Shown here in pieces: positions 31,801 to 41,838 of a DNA stretch of 64,000 bases. The DNA comes from Plasmodiophora brassicae (lineage: Eukaryota > Endomyxa > Phytomyxea > Plasmodiophorida > Plasmodiophoridae). A model generated the notes under the pieces. That model saw only the letters and a list, made by a program, of their open reading frames with translations. It made no database searches and was not told the origin of the DNA. Made by a program: the position numbers and the translations under genes. The stretch is from positions 806,001 to 870,000 of the forward strand of contig JASFAU010000013.1 in NCBI GenBank assembly GCA_039704465.1. Reading direction: 5' to 3'. Position 1 is the first letter of the stretch, and the number at the start of each line of letters is the position of its first letter.

Positions 31801-33468
31801 TCAGATGACAGCAAGGGGGCGCCTGGCCGGACCGTCGGTGATGGCCAGGCGGACGGGGAGTGTGACGTCGTGGAGCAGGGTGCTGTTCTTGAGGTAGGTG
31901 ATGACAGACGGCGGGGTATGTCGGAGGACGTGCGAGATCCAGATTTGGATGAGGTGCTCGGATACGCGCAGTAGGCGTTCGCTGCGGGTCAGGGCGCCGG
32001 CGTCCAGGAGCACCTCTTCGACGGCGGTGTGGCCGAGGCGACCCGCGATCGACAGGGCGGACTCCATGCCGGCGTCGAGGTAATCCAGGGGGCGGCCCTT
32101 GAACCCGGCCAGTTCACGCAGGCAGGCGGTCGTTGACGGGTAATCGTTCGCGATCAGAACGCGGACGGCGTCGACGTGGCCGCCTTCCGCCGCGTAGTGC
32201 AACGCCGTCCGGCGATCGCGATCCACGATGCCCAGGTGGGCGCCGGACGCCAGCAGCAGCTTCACGACGTCGGGATGGCCGAATCGCGCCGCTTGATGCA
32301 ATGCTGTCTGCCCGCGCGAATCGGGCCTGTCGATAGACGCCCCGGCACCGAGCAGCAGCTCAACGTTCTTGACGAGGCCGATGGCGGCCGCCTCGTGGAA
32401 CGGCGTCCGGCCCGACGCATTGACGACGTCCAGCGTTGGTCGACGAAGGATCTGGCCCGCAGACCCGATAATGCCCCCGACCGACGGCGCCTTCCACCAG
32501 CCCACAACGCGTACGAGAACGTCGACGGTCGGGTTGCAGGCGGCGGCATGCAGGACCGTGGACCGGACGTTGTCCTGGGCGGCCAGCTTCGCCCCAGCCG
32601 ACAGCAGGTACGTCACCATGGCCGCCTCCCCGTACCGGGCCGCCATCATCAGCGCAGAACGGCCGTGCTCGTCACCCGCGTCAATCAGCGCCGTCCGAAA
32701 CGACGACGTCATCACCGACGGCGACGGCAGCACCCGCGCCACACGACGAACCGTTTCGATGCTGTTGGACAGCACGGCATGGTGCAGGGCCGTGCAACGC
32801 CACCGCCACGACCGTGCGGACGCGTCGACCCGGCCGTGCAGGGCGCTGATCAGCGTCGCATGGCCGCCCGCCGCCGCGTAATGCATCGCGGTCCACCCGT
32901 TCAACGAGTTACGCGCGGTCGGGTCGGCGCCTGCCGCCAGCAGGACGTCGACGATGTCGCCGTGCCCGAGCTTGACGGCGTACAGGAGCGGCGTGTACCC
33001 GTACTGGTCGACGATGCTGTGGTCGGCGTAGTCTCGGGTCGTGCGCACGACCGCCATCCAGATCCTGTCCTTCAGCGTCGCGCCCATCAGCATGCGAACG
33101 ATGTCGGCCTGGCCGTGCAACACGGCCAGGTGCAGCGGCGTGCGACGGTCGTTCGTCTGGATGTTCGGGTCGGCGCCCCGCTCGAGCAGCGCCTGCACAA
33201 CGGAGGCCTGGCCGTTGTGGCACGCCGCGTGCAGGGCCGCCCACCCGGATGGTTCGTCCTGCGCGTTGACGTCCAGCGACGCATCTGACCTGATCAGGCG
33301 CTGGACTTTGGACAGCCATCCTTCCGCGGCGACCGTCGACAGCTTCGACGAGAACGCCATCGGGGTGCTTGCGGGCGCCGACCTGTCGGCGTCGTCGAAC
33401 CCGCATGGTCGAACAGCGGCACTTGCGGTCGCCATCAGGACCGCCGTCACGAACAGCATGGCCGCCAT
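31801..33468 (-). CDS. Secreted or membrane-anchored ankyrin-repeat protein
   Basis: An intron-free frame of about 555 codons. The ATG at 33468 gives a signal sequence (AAMLFVTAVLMATASAA). Upstream in-frame sequence is open but has no ATG. About a dozen ankyrin repeats follow, such as SGWAALHAACHNGQASVVQ, RRTPLHLAVLHGQADIV, GYTPLLYAVKLGHGDIV, GQTALHQAARFGHPDVV and RRTALHYAAEGGHVDAV. The C-terminus after the repeats is unrelated to any family I know. Lack of introns contrasts with its neighbours and may point to retroposition. A secreted ankyrin protein would be an effector candidate. Confidence 0.88.
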   Translation of the reverse strand: MAAMLFVTAVLMATASAAVRPCGFDDADRSAPASTPMAFSSKLSTVAAEGWLSKVQRLIRSDASLDVNAQDEPSGWAALHAACHNGQASVVQALLERGADPNIQTNDRRTPLHLAVLHGQADIVRMLMGATLKDRIWMAVVRTTRDYADHSIVDQYGYTPLLYAVKLGHGDIVDVLLAAGADPTARNSLNGWTAMHYAAAGGHATLISALHGRVDASARSWRWRCTALHHAVLSNSIETVRRVARVLPSPSVMTSSFRTALIDAGDEHGRSALMMAARYGEAAMVTYLLSAGAKLAAQDNVRSTVLHAAACNPTVDVLVRVVGWWKAPSVGGIIGSAGQILRRPTLDVVNASGRTPFHEAAAIGLVKNVELLLGAGASIDRPDSRGQTALHQAARFGHPDVVKLLLASGAHLGIVDRDRRTALHYAAEGGHVDAVRVLIANDYPSTTACLRELAGFKGRPLDYLDAGMESALSIAGRLGHTAVEEVLLDAGALTRSERLLRVSEHLIQIWISHVLRHTPPSVITYLKNSTLLHDVTLPVRLAITDGPARRPLAVI

Positions 33469-33833
33469 CGCGACAACAACGGGAACCCCAAATGGCGTCC
33501 GCGTCCGCTTGCGTGTTGCCCGCGTCGCCCGCTCAGCAGCGTCACACGACAAAGTGGTGACGTCGTCGCCAGACGCCCCCGCCCGAATCCAACAATAGAC
33601 CCTGCTCAGTCACGGACCTTCGCTGCAGAACCGCGTTGTGCAGACGGACGCGGCGGATTACGTCGCGCACCTCGTCGACGACGCGATAGGTGGTTGTCGA
33701 CCTCGCTGTTCGCACTTGAGGACCCGGCGGAGCGGCACCCGCCCGCCGCGAGAGGTCGACAGGGGCGCCGCTGACGAGGCGTTTGGGCAGCGCGCGCGCG
33801 ATCCCTCTCCCTGCGAGTCGCGATACGCTATGT

Positions 33834-35055
33834 TTATATGAACGAGGCCATGTTCCTTCTGATTATGGTGTCACGGACGCTGTAGAAGACGCGCGAGATG
33901 GCGGTGCTGTCGGTGGCGCACGTGACGAAATAGTAGATCTTCATGTCCGGGTTCCGGCGTTTGTCGAGAAACTTCTGGGCGATGAACTCGGTGGCCGCCT
34001 CGAAGTCGTTGCCGCCCGTGTAGTCGGGGAACAGCGCGTTCAGCGGCTTCGTCGGCAGCTTCTTCCTGAACAGGTCGCTCTTGTTCAGGAACAGGATCAT
34101 CGAGCTCCGCACGAACCACTGCGAGTTGCAGATCTCGTCGAACAGCTCCAGCGCCTCCATCAGGCGGTTCTTCTGCGCGTCCTCGTACATCACCTGGTCG
34201 TACTCGCTCAGACTCGCCACGAAGATCACCGACGTCACACCCTCAAAGCAGTGGATCCACTTCTTCCTCTGCCGCGCCGCCGCACGGTCAGCATCAAATG
34301 ACAACGACCCCGGGGCACGATGTGGTGCACCTCGTTTCGCTGCCCGCCGACATCCAGCAACCCGAACACGGTCTGGTCTATGCAGAACTCGGTTTGGACG
34401 ATGCCGGTCGTCGGCGCTCTGATTCTCAGCGCGTCCATGTTATCGGGCACGTATGTCGGTTCGCTAATGGCCAGCACTTTGTCAAAGAAGTAGTTGCAGG
34501 ACTCACTGTCAAGCCGTCATCCCGCCGCCACAGTGACCGGATCCTGTTCGATGACGCCTACCTAATATGGAATTCCGTCCGCCGTTCGAACATTCGTCGG
34601 ATGGCGGGATCGCCCCACAGCTTGTGGATATGCGCGCCGACGTCGGGCGTCAGGCGCGCCTCGACGTCGGTCTGTTGGACAGCGGCGACGGATTTGTCCA
34701 GATCCGGGCTGATCTTGTCGCCGACGATTTCGGCGGCTCTGATCAGCGCCTGCATGGAGCAGATCGTGTTGTCGCTGATCAGCAGGGCGAACCGGCCCCG
34801 GTCGGCATCGCTGTACCCGTCGCCGTACAGGGTTCGTAACTGTTTGAAGAGCGTGCTCTTGCCACTGTCCCCGGTGCCTACCCGAGATTTCATGTTGGGC
34901 TGGCATTCCAGGGCTGACGTCGTAGACGTATGCCTACCGAGGAGCAGGATTTTCAGCTTGCGCTTCTCCTGATGGATATGCTGTTTGACGTGCTCGTCGA
35001 TGTTCTTCGAACGTGCTGCCTCGAGTTTGCTGGCCTTGGACGGCCCCGAGCCCAT
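33834..35055 (-). CDS. Heterotrimeric G-protein alpha subunit
   Basis: From ATG 35055 (MGSGPSK, with Gly2 available for N-myristoylation) the G motifs run in order. G1 GTGDSGKST (about 34870) is split by an intron after LKILLLG. The helical domain follows, then switch I RAPTTGIVQTEF, switch II DVGGQRNE joined over an intron to RKKWIHCFEGV, G4 FLNKSDLF and G5 TCATD. The first loop has Asp where animal Gi has Glu (GAGESGKST). The C-terminal tail, which contacts receptors, ends RRNMASFI and lacks the pertussis-type Cys. Four exons. A 7TM protein lies 2.6 kb downstream in the window. Confidence 0.96.
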
Positions 35056-35391
35056 CGACGATGACGCGGGGCAGGTTATACCAGCCCACGACGTTAGATC
35101 ATTAAGAGGTACACCTATGTCTCTCTGATCGGCTGCATTGTGACTAGTAGTCCCCCACAGCTCGCCAATGCCAGCCGGCCTAGATGAGATATACCTTCAC
35201 ACCGCATCCGACGATATATCCTCTGGAGGAGCGGGCATAGCTTGTGGCACAGTGAAATCTCATTGAGCGCATTAGACCTGCTGGACGACAGAATGGGTAT
35301 CCAAAGCGACGTGCGGGCGCTGCCTGGATCCAGATCAAACGAATGGGAGCACACGTTCGAGAAAGGAACGAAACATGATCTGGGAGAAGGA
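35056..35391. other. Intergenic
   Basis: About 335 nt between the G-alpha start and a hypothetical gene. No motif or coding sequence is supported. Confidence 0.5.
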
Positions 35392-36015
35392 TTAATACCC
35401 ATTGTTATACGTTAGCAGATGATCCTTAAAACGGCTCGGTAACGGTCCTGGTTCGGTCGCGTCCAGATCGATATAGTCGTAGAGGCATGCCATTGTCCAG
35501 TAACGCATGGTCGTCTCACGGGAACGTCGTACGAGTTCTAGCAGATGGTGCAGCACTCCAGCGATCGTGGGGGCTTGATCGAACCCGAACTCTTGAAGAT
35601 CCTCGTTGGCGCCCGCCCTAATCTTACGCCAGGGTCGTCCTGGTAGCCAGCGATGTCCCAGAAGGTATCGTTTGTGGTCCCCGGGGCATCCAGGTACTCG
35701 TCGATGGCTCTCAGGTACCCCCCTCTCGAGGAGCATAAACCCGCGTCGCCAGCCGGCCCTCGTTGCCTCTGATGATCGACGAGAACAGCCCCGCTCATCG
35801 TGGATGGCGGGGACCGCTGTCAATGCACTGTGTGACCACGACAATTCGGGGCCCGAACCACTACGCGGACAGAAATAGCCGGCTCTTGCAGCCTCGCTCG
35901 TTGCGTGAGCGAGGAGTAGGACACCAAATCTGCGCGAGTGTTGACGACGCTGGGCCCACGCACTGGAAGGCGCCGCTGCGGGTGCTGTCCGTTGGGACCT
36001 CCCCCCAAAGGCCAA
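35392..36015 (-). CDS. Hypothetical protein with frame changes
   Basis: Three minus-strand segments look coding but lie in two frames: an N-part with GWRRGFMLLERG (about 35730), a middle YLRAIDEYLDAPG...DTFWDIAGYQDDPG (about 35710-35620), and a C-part FGFDQAPTIAGVLHHLLELV to LLTYNNGY at the stop 35392. The first change is at a G-run near 35723. The second is bridged by a possible 26-nt GTAAGA...ACGAG intron at about 35629-35604. Either very short introns or base errors explain this. No domain is recognised. Confidence 0.45.
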   Translation of the reverse strand: MAFGGRSQRTAPAAAPSSAWAQRRQHSRRFGVLLLAHATSEAARAGYFCPRSGSGPELSWSHSALTAVPAIHDERGCSRRSSEATRAGWRRGFMLLERGVPESHRRVPGCPGDHKRYLLGHRWLPGRPWRKIRAGANEDLQEFGFDQAPTIAGVLHHLLELVRRSRETTMRYWTMACLYDYIDLDATEPGPLPSRFKDHLLTYNNGY

Positions 36016-36082
36016 CGACGGGATTCCGCATGATTTCGATTGCTGCCCGTCATGGCTATGTGCGGTTAATTAGCCATCGGCA

Positions 36083-37388
36083 ATGTTGACGGAGGTCGAA
36101 GCCAGGCGCGTCCTGGTGCTGATCGAAGAGGCCAATGAGCGCCTCAACCTGCTGCGTACGATCTCGAAGAGCGGTGCGGGGGAGGGCGCCGGTGGCCGAA
36201 CGTCGAATACGATGCTGGCATTGATCAAGGAGCAGGACCGGCTCCAGACGCGGTACGGGCAGCTGGCCGACATTCGCGACCGGAAGGGGAACAACGCCCG
36301 TGAAGGGTGGTCGGGGAAGCAGCGTGGGGCGCCCGCCGAGGTCGAGCAGGAAGTCGTTGAAACGATCGAGAACCTGAGGCAGTGCCGGTCGTTGATCGCG
36401 AAGGCGATGAGCAAGGACGACCCGGAGAGCACGAGGCGACTGGCCGAGGTCAATACCGAACGCATCAACCTGGTCGAGCAACTCACCCAGCTTGCATTTG
36501 ATCTGAACGAGAACGACCACGGGTTCGCGTCACTGAAGGACAAGGTCGAGCATCACCTCGAGCAGGACAAGGTGCTGAAGGAGACCCTGGCGCGTCAGGC
36601 GATCGCGGAGCAGGACAGGACCCGTCTCCAAGAACAGCTGAAGCAGGAGGACCAGCGGTTCGCCGAACGGGAGTCCGACCTGGACGCTGTCATCACCAAC
36701 CTGACCGACGAGCTACGCCGCGTCAGCGACGACCTGGCCGTCCAGGCCAAGCTGGACGCCGACATCTCCATCGCCCGTATCAATACTGTCAGCCGGGAAC
36801 GACATGCCGCCATCGACGATTTGTCAGCCGGTAACGAAGCACGTGCCGTGGTTGCCTGCGCGTTCGTTCAACGTTAAGGGGATATACAGAGGCGACCCAG
36901 CTAGAAGCCGAGATGGAGAGGGAGGTTCGTGTGGCTGGCAAGACGAAGGATTTCCTGGAGATGATGATTGAACAGAACCGGACGGTGAGCGGAACGGAAC
37001 AAGTAAGGTGGTGGCTGTGTGGGAGATTAACGGCAAGAGTGGCGTACAGAACCTGGCGAACTGGACGACCAAGTTCGCTGACGAGCTGGCCGAGAAGAAG
37101 AACGAGCTGGAGCAATTGACGCAGAGCGCTGTGGAGGTTCGGGCCCAGCTGGAAACCCTGGAGGAACGCAAACGAATGGAAGACGACCTGGCCGCCAAGC
37201 AGGAGATCGCGGAGCGCGAAGCCAAGATCCAGCGCGCCAAGGACGAAGCCGCCGCGCTCATCCACAACGCTGCCACGACGCTCCAGCGTGCATGGCGTCG
37301 GTCTCGACAGCGACGCCTCGAACGACCTGGCAAGAAAGGCAAAGGCAAAGGCAAGTCGAAGAAAGGCGGCGGTAAGAAGAAGAAATAG
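36083..37388 (+). CDS. DRC10: Dynein regulatory complex subunit 10 (IQCD)
   Basis: DRC10 is a coiled-coil subunit of the nexin-dynein regulatory complex in motile axonemes. The N-terminus from ATG 36083, LTEVEARRVLVLIEEANERL, matches the start block of IQCD. Long coiled coils follow (36380-36840). After an intron of about 60 nt comes EATQLEAEMEREV, then an intron of about 47 nt, then NLANWTTKFADELAEKKNEL, which is the conserved block before the IQ region. The C-terminus has an IQ-like AATTLQRAWRRSRQRRLER followed by the lysine/glycine tail typical of DRC9/DRC10. Stop at 37386-37388. Confidence 0.85.
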
Positions 37389-37635
37389 AGTCCGTTGTAC
37401 AAGCACGGTACCCGTTATCCCGCCACCGCTCAGCCATCCCACCGTGGGCCATCTCGGTGGTAGGTAGCGGCATCCACCTGACTGCTGGTTGGTACTTGGT
37501 TGCCTCAGCGAATAGCGAGTGGGAACCCGCCAAACGCTACGACCACGATGTCGACAAGAGCACTGTCGCGCTCTAACTTGCCAAAGGTACGGAAGGTGAA
37601 CACTACTGTCGATCAACGCGTACACCTGTCGAGCC
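37389..37635. promoter_or_regulatory. Upstream region of the 7TM gene
   Basis: About 245 nt of non-coding DNA between DRC10 and the 7TM gene. Short frames only. Confidence 0.35.
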
Positions 37636-38568
37636 ATGATGGGTGTGGGCGGCTGGAACATCGAGAGGGTGTCGCACACGATTGGCGCGGTGGCGATCAC
37701 GGGTGTCGCCGCGTCCTGCTCGTACGAGACGATGTACACGCGCGTCGACCTGCACCGCATGGCGCTGCGATTAGGCCTGCTGAACCTGGCGGCCGCGTTG
37801 GTCGCCACCGCCAGCCCCGTCCTGCCGTTCATTGACGCCGGCCTGTGCCCGCTGTACGTCCCGATCGAGTGCTGCTGTATGACCGCACACGTGTCGGTGT
37901 CGAGGCGCTCAGTGCCCGCTAAACGTCGTGTCGTCGCCGCAGACATCCACATGGGCCTGTACCTGTTCGTGAACCGGACCGTGTCCTGTTTCTACAGCAT
38001 GGACGACGTGGTCGCCGCCCGGATCATGCGGTCGCTGAACGCGTTCCAGTGGGGGTGCGCCGTCACCCTCCTGCTCATGGCCGCCGTCGACGTCCACGTC
38101 GTCGGGTTGCCGGCGCCGTCCGAGCACGCCTGCTATCCAGCCCGCCTGTCGACGCTTGCACAGACGCCGATGACATCGGCCATCGGCCTGGTGTGGCTGG
38201 CGGGCCTGGGCGCCCTCTCGTCGTGCGCCGTCTGCATGGCGATCATCGGGTACTACGCCGTACGCGGGTACCGCCTGCACATCCAGAGAATCAGGCAGAG
38301 CGGGCACGTGCATCGCGCGATGGAATTCGCCACGGTCCGGCTCGCGCTGGTCCAGTTCGCATTCGACAGCGGCGACGTCATCGCCATCATCGTCGACGTC
38401 CTCGTCGGCGACGACTACAACATCTCCTGGTTTCGGTTCGCGCTCAGTCTCCTGAACCGCTCCCTGTCCATCGTCCTATCCGTCGTCGTCATCCGCCGGC
38501 TTCGACCACGTCACATCGCGGCCGAGAGCATACCCTGCAAGAGTGGGTGCGGAAGAACGGACCACTAA
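37636..38568 (+). CDS. Orphan seven-helix-like membrane protein
   Basis: One exon of 310 codons from ATG 37636 with about seven hydrophobic segments: TIGAVAITGVAASC, LGLLNLAAALVATASP, LCPLYVPIECCCM, WGCAVTLLLMAAVDVHVVG, SAIGLVWLAGLGALSSCAVC, FAFDSGDVIAIIVDVLVG, RSLSIVLSVVVI. A positively charged loop (RGYRLHIQRIRQSG) precedes helix six, as expected for a cytoplasmic loop. No DRY, NPxxY or rhodopsin retinal-lysine motif is seen. The last about 25 codons lie in the 248-bp duplicated segment shared with 48.0 kb. A receptor role is only a possibility. Confidence 0.6.
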   Translation: MMGVGGWNIERVSHTIGAVAITGVAASCSYETMYTRVDLHRMALRLGLLNLAAALVATASPVLPFIDAGLCPLYVPIECCCMTAHVSVSRRSVPAKRRVVAADIHMGLYLFVNRTVSCFYSMDDVVAARIMRSLNAFQWGCAVTLLLMAAVDVHVVGLPAPSEHACYPARLSTLAQTPMTSAIGLVWLAGLGALSSCAVCMAIIGYYAVRGYRLHIQRIRQSGHVHRAMEFATVRLALVQFAFDSGDVIAIIVDVLVGDDYNISWFRFALSLLNRSLSIVLSVVVIRRLRPRHIAAESIPCKSGCGRTDH

Positions 38569-38737
38569 GCGGCTTGAACGGCCACCTCGTGGAGAACCTA
38601 CCGAACAGTCAGCGTCTGTTGTTGATTGCGTATGAATTCGTCGAACGCCAACGGGCCGATTCGCGTCTGCAGGCATCGCAGACGAGCATTGACGAAGTCG
38701 GCGAAGTTGACGGCGACGATCGGGTCGCTGGCCACCA
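38490..38737. repeat. Segmental duplication, copy 1
   Basis: These 248 bp match 47991-48238 end to end without net indel, with scattered substitutions. On the plus strand the segment supplies the 3' end of the 7TM gene (IRRLRPRHI...PCKSGCGRTD). On the minus strand it still reads as the last 39 codons of the importin gene (SDPIVAVNFADFVNARLRC), but the stop is lost (TAA to CAA). The rest of an importin gene is absent here. Confidence 0.9.
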
Positions 38738-39142
38738 GCTCGGTGCCTGACGCTGGGCCTGCAGGCTGACGACGAGCTCTTCCGCTAAACGGTTAAATCG
38801 TCGGTGGCACTATGAGCCGTCTCCAGGATCTGCGCCAGCTGACCGCCGCGTCTGGTCTTTCACTCACTACGACGGGGGCCGGCGAAGACGTGTTCGATGT
38901 CCTGCATCAGGACCGGCACCCGATCAGCGTTAAAGAGCGCCTCCTCTTGCAGAAACATACAGTGTATCGGTGACCAAACGAAAGAGGGAAGGGGGACGAC
39001 GGGGCGGCAGAAAGGAAGTGTGCAGCAGATCATCTCCACAACTCGTCCAGACAACACACGACGGTTACGTCGTTTGGCAATCCGCTGCATCACCGGGGTG
39101 TACGCCAGTTGATAAAACACAGGAAGCGACTGGCCTGGCTCA
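38738..39142. other. No supported gene
   Basis: Between the duplication and the LRR gene. Frames on both strands are short and unconvincing. It may include eroded sequence of a lost importin copy. Confidence 0.4.
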
Positions 39143-41838
39143 CTACCTAGCGACGTACTGGTCGTCGGCCCATGCATCGCAGATCGGGTTCCCGGTCAGC
39201 ACACTGTACCCCAGTTCAGGACATGAAACGCGATCGTCAAACAGTAACACGCCGGGCCACATTACAGTTTGCCGATCGAGGACAACCCCTGGAAGGCGCC
39301 TTTCGCGATCGCCGAAATTAAGCTGAACTGTAGGTCCCTGCACGTTCGTACCAGATTGTCAGCCAGCGACGCCCGACGAACGCATAGGTACACGCATCAC
39401 AGTTCGAACAACGATGACAAAGCGCCGAAAGGGGCATCGTCGATCGTCGCGATCCCATTACTGCCAAGATCCCTGTGCAGGGTCATGGTCTAGTCAGGGC
39501 GGGCGCGTTGCACCGGTAGACATGGGGCGCGATGCCGCGTTACAGATGGGTTAGCGCCGACAGGCCCTTGAAGGTCCCGGTCGCCAATCGTGATGAGATA
39601 CGGATGTTGCCCAGGGTCCTGCACGTACCAGGCCGTCAACCAACCAGGCCAGACGCAGGTTGGGGTACACGCATCACAGTATCTGCAACGATGACAAACC
39701 GTCGAAAGCGCCCTCGTCGATCGTCACGATCAGATTACCGCCTAGATCCCTGTGCAGGGCCACGACCTAGTCAGGGCAGGCGCGTTTGCATCGACGGACA
39801 GGGACGCGGTGCCGCATTACAGATGTGATAGCGCCGACAGGCCCTTGAAGGTTCCGGTCGTCAATCGTGACGAGATCCGGTTGCCGCCCAGGAACCTGCA
39901 CGTGGCTGTCAAACAAACTAGACCAGAAGACGCAGGTATGGGTTCACGCATCACAGTTTCGTCAACGATGATAGACCGTCGAAAGCGCCCTCGTCGATGG
40001 CCGCGATCTGGTTACAGATTAGGTTCCTGTGCAGGGGCACGTTCTAGTCAGGGCAGGCGCGTTCGCATCGGCAGACAGGGACGCGATGCCACGTCACAGA
40101 TATGTTAGCGCCGACAAGCCCTTGAAGGTCCCGGTCGACAATCGTGACGAGATACAGTTGCTGTGCAGGTCCCTGCACGTACCCGGTTGTCAATCAACAA
40201 GGACAGACGCAGGTACGGGTAGCCGCATCACAGTGTTTGCAACGAAGAGAGACCCTCGAAAGCGCCATCGTCGATCGCCCGGATCCGATTTTGTCTTAGG
40301 TAACTGTGCAGAGGCACAAGCTCGTCAGGGCAGGCGCGTTTGCACCGGCAGACAGGGACGCGATGCCACGCTACAGATGTGTTAGCGCCGGCAGGCCCTT
40401 GAAGGTTCCGGTCGCCAATCGCGAGATCTGGTTGCTCGAAAGGCTCCTGTTACGCGTCACAGTCAGGCACTCCCAGGACGAAAGGCCAATGATGCGTACA
40501 GATGAGACAGCAACGACATGCCGGCAAAGACGCCGTCCGGTACGACCAACAGCGAGTTGTTCTCCAAATCCCTGTGGTCCATTCAGACGATCGCATGGGA
40601 CGATGTGGTGGTGGTGGCGGTGGTGGCGGAATTACAGCTCCTGCAAGGAGGACAGAAGCCCATTGAACGTGCCCTGTTCGATCGTCGAGATCCGGTTCCC
40701 CGCTAGAACGCTGCGAATCAATCAGACAACCGCAGCCAACCCACAGGTAGGGCACAGTATCGTGAGTACAGCGTCGACAAAGACGGTAGTCCCTCGAACG
40801 CGCCGGGCGCGATTGTCGAGATGCGATTGCGGCAGAGGCTCCTGGGCGGCCGACGTCAGGCGCGCTGGTTCGTCCACACGCAGGACAACACGTACAGCAG
40901 ACGAAGCGACGAGAGTCGCTCGAATATGCGCTTGCCCTGAATGGTTTCGATGCGGTTTCTGTCGAGGATTCTGTACGACCCCAGCATTCAGACCCACGCG
41001 TCCCGATAGGTGTGCCACACATGGCAAAGCGAGGATCGCTACTGTACAGGTCGTATACCGCCGTGCCCTGTGGCAGGTTCGAGAACCAGTCCTGGCGCAG
41101 CGTGCCCCAGACCGACCTGCGGGACCAGTCCACTCTGTTGCGCCTCACGCGCCAACAGCATGTGTCGCGGAAGGCCAGACGGGCGAGTCGACAGGTCAGA
41201 TCGCCGACGACCCAGCCGGGCAGATCCGCCAGGCCGACCCTACACCCGGGACATGTTCAGGCGCGCGACGTTCACCACAGGTACGATAAGGTACTGCACA
41301 AACGTTCTGGTGTGCTGCTGCCACTGGTGCTCCACGCGCGAAGATGACCACTGATCGTCGGGAATGGCCAACGTCTGCCCGACCGTCCAGCAGATGCTGT
41401 CGATCATGTCGTCCGGCGCTTGCAAATAGTACAGGGCGGGCAGCAATTGCAGCAATGTCGCCTGTTCGAACCGTTCCGGTGCGACGGCGCCACAGCCCAG
41501 CACGTCGATCAGCTGATCAATTGCGTTCGCACATGGGTCAGTACGAACCCGTTTCTAGGACGCGATCAACGGCATACAGGGTCGAGCAGGTTGTCGTCCA
41601 GCGGGACACGAACGCTGATGTTGCCGTCTGTGTCGACGCCGAAATCAATCATGCCCTGTATATACCCCGATCGCTGGACGACGTCGCTGGTGATGCGACG
41701 TCGAGCGCCACTGCTGCCCACCAGGTGAACGACGTCGCTGGGGCCCGCCATTCTTCCTGACGGGCTGCGGGTTGTGCCCGGCGGGCCGTCGGCAAGGCCA
41801 TGGCTCCTGGCGTCCTGTTCTCGTTCACTGGGTCGCAT
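39143..41838 (-). CDS. SKP1/BTB-like leucine-rich repeat protein
   Basis: The N-terminus (ATG at 41838, or 41751 just before the domain) has the same short module as the 17.5 kb gene: VVHLVGSSGARRRITSDVVQ, then VRVPLDDNLLDPV, and after an intron (VLGCGAVAPERFEQ) LLQLLPALYYLQAPDDMIDS. This matches SKP1/BTB helices in spacing. About thirteen LRR exons follow from about 40.99 kb to 39.26 kb at about 138-nt spacing, for example NRISTIAPGAFEGLPSL, NQIAAIDEGAFDGLSSL and NGIATIDDAPFGALSSL. The C-terminal cap is GNPICDAWADDQYVAR. No signal peptide is visible in this reading; one may lie in an upstream exon. Confidence 0.78.
39400..40440 (-). repeat. Tandem two-exon LRR unit, ~277-bp period
   Basis: Four units of about 277 bp are strikingly alike. 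Each consists of two LRR exons of alternating type (AIDEGAFDGLSSL and SSRLxTGTFKGLSAL) plus their introns, and similarity extends through the introns. This indicates recent duplication or homogenisation of whole two-exon blocks. Confidence 0.88.

Noticed and set aside
32176..33288. 370-codon plus-strand frame
   Set aside because: It is antisense to the clear ankyrin repeats of the minus-strand gene; its repeated pattern mirrors those repeats.
39400..40440. CRISPR-like regular repeats
   Set aside because: The 277-bp units are exon-intron blocks encoding LRRs, not short palindromic repeats with unique spacers, and the genome is eukaryotic.
39532..41289. Chain of similar plus-strand frames (about 118 codons each) looking like a tandem-repeat protein
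   Set aside because: Periodicity comes from the LRR exons on the minus strand. The plus-strand readings include introns and show no protein family.
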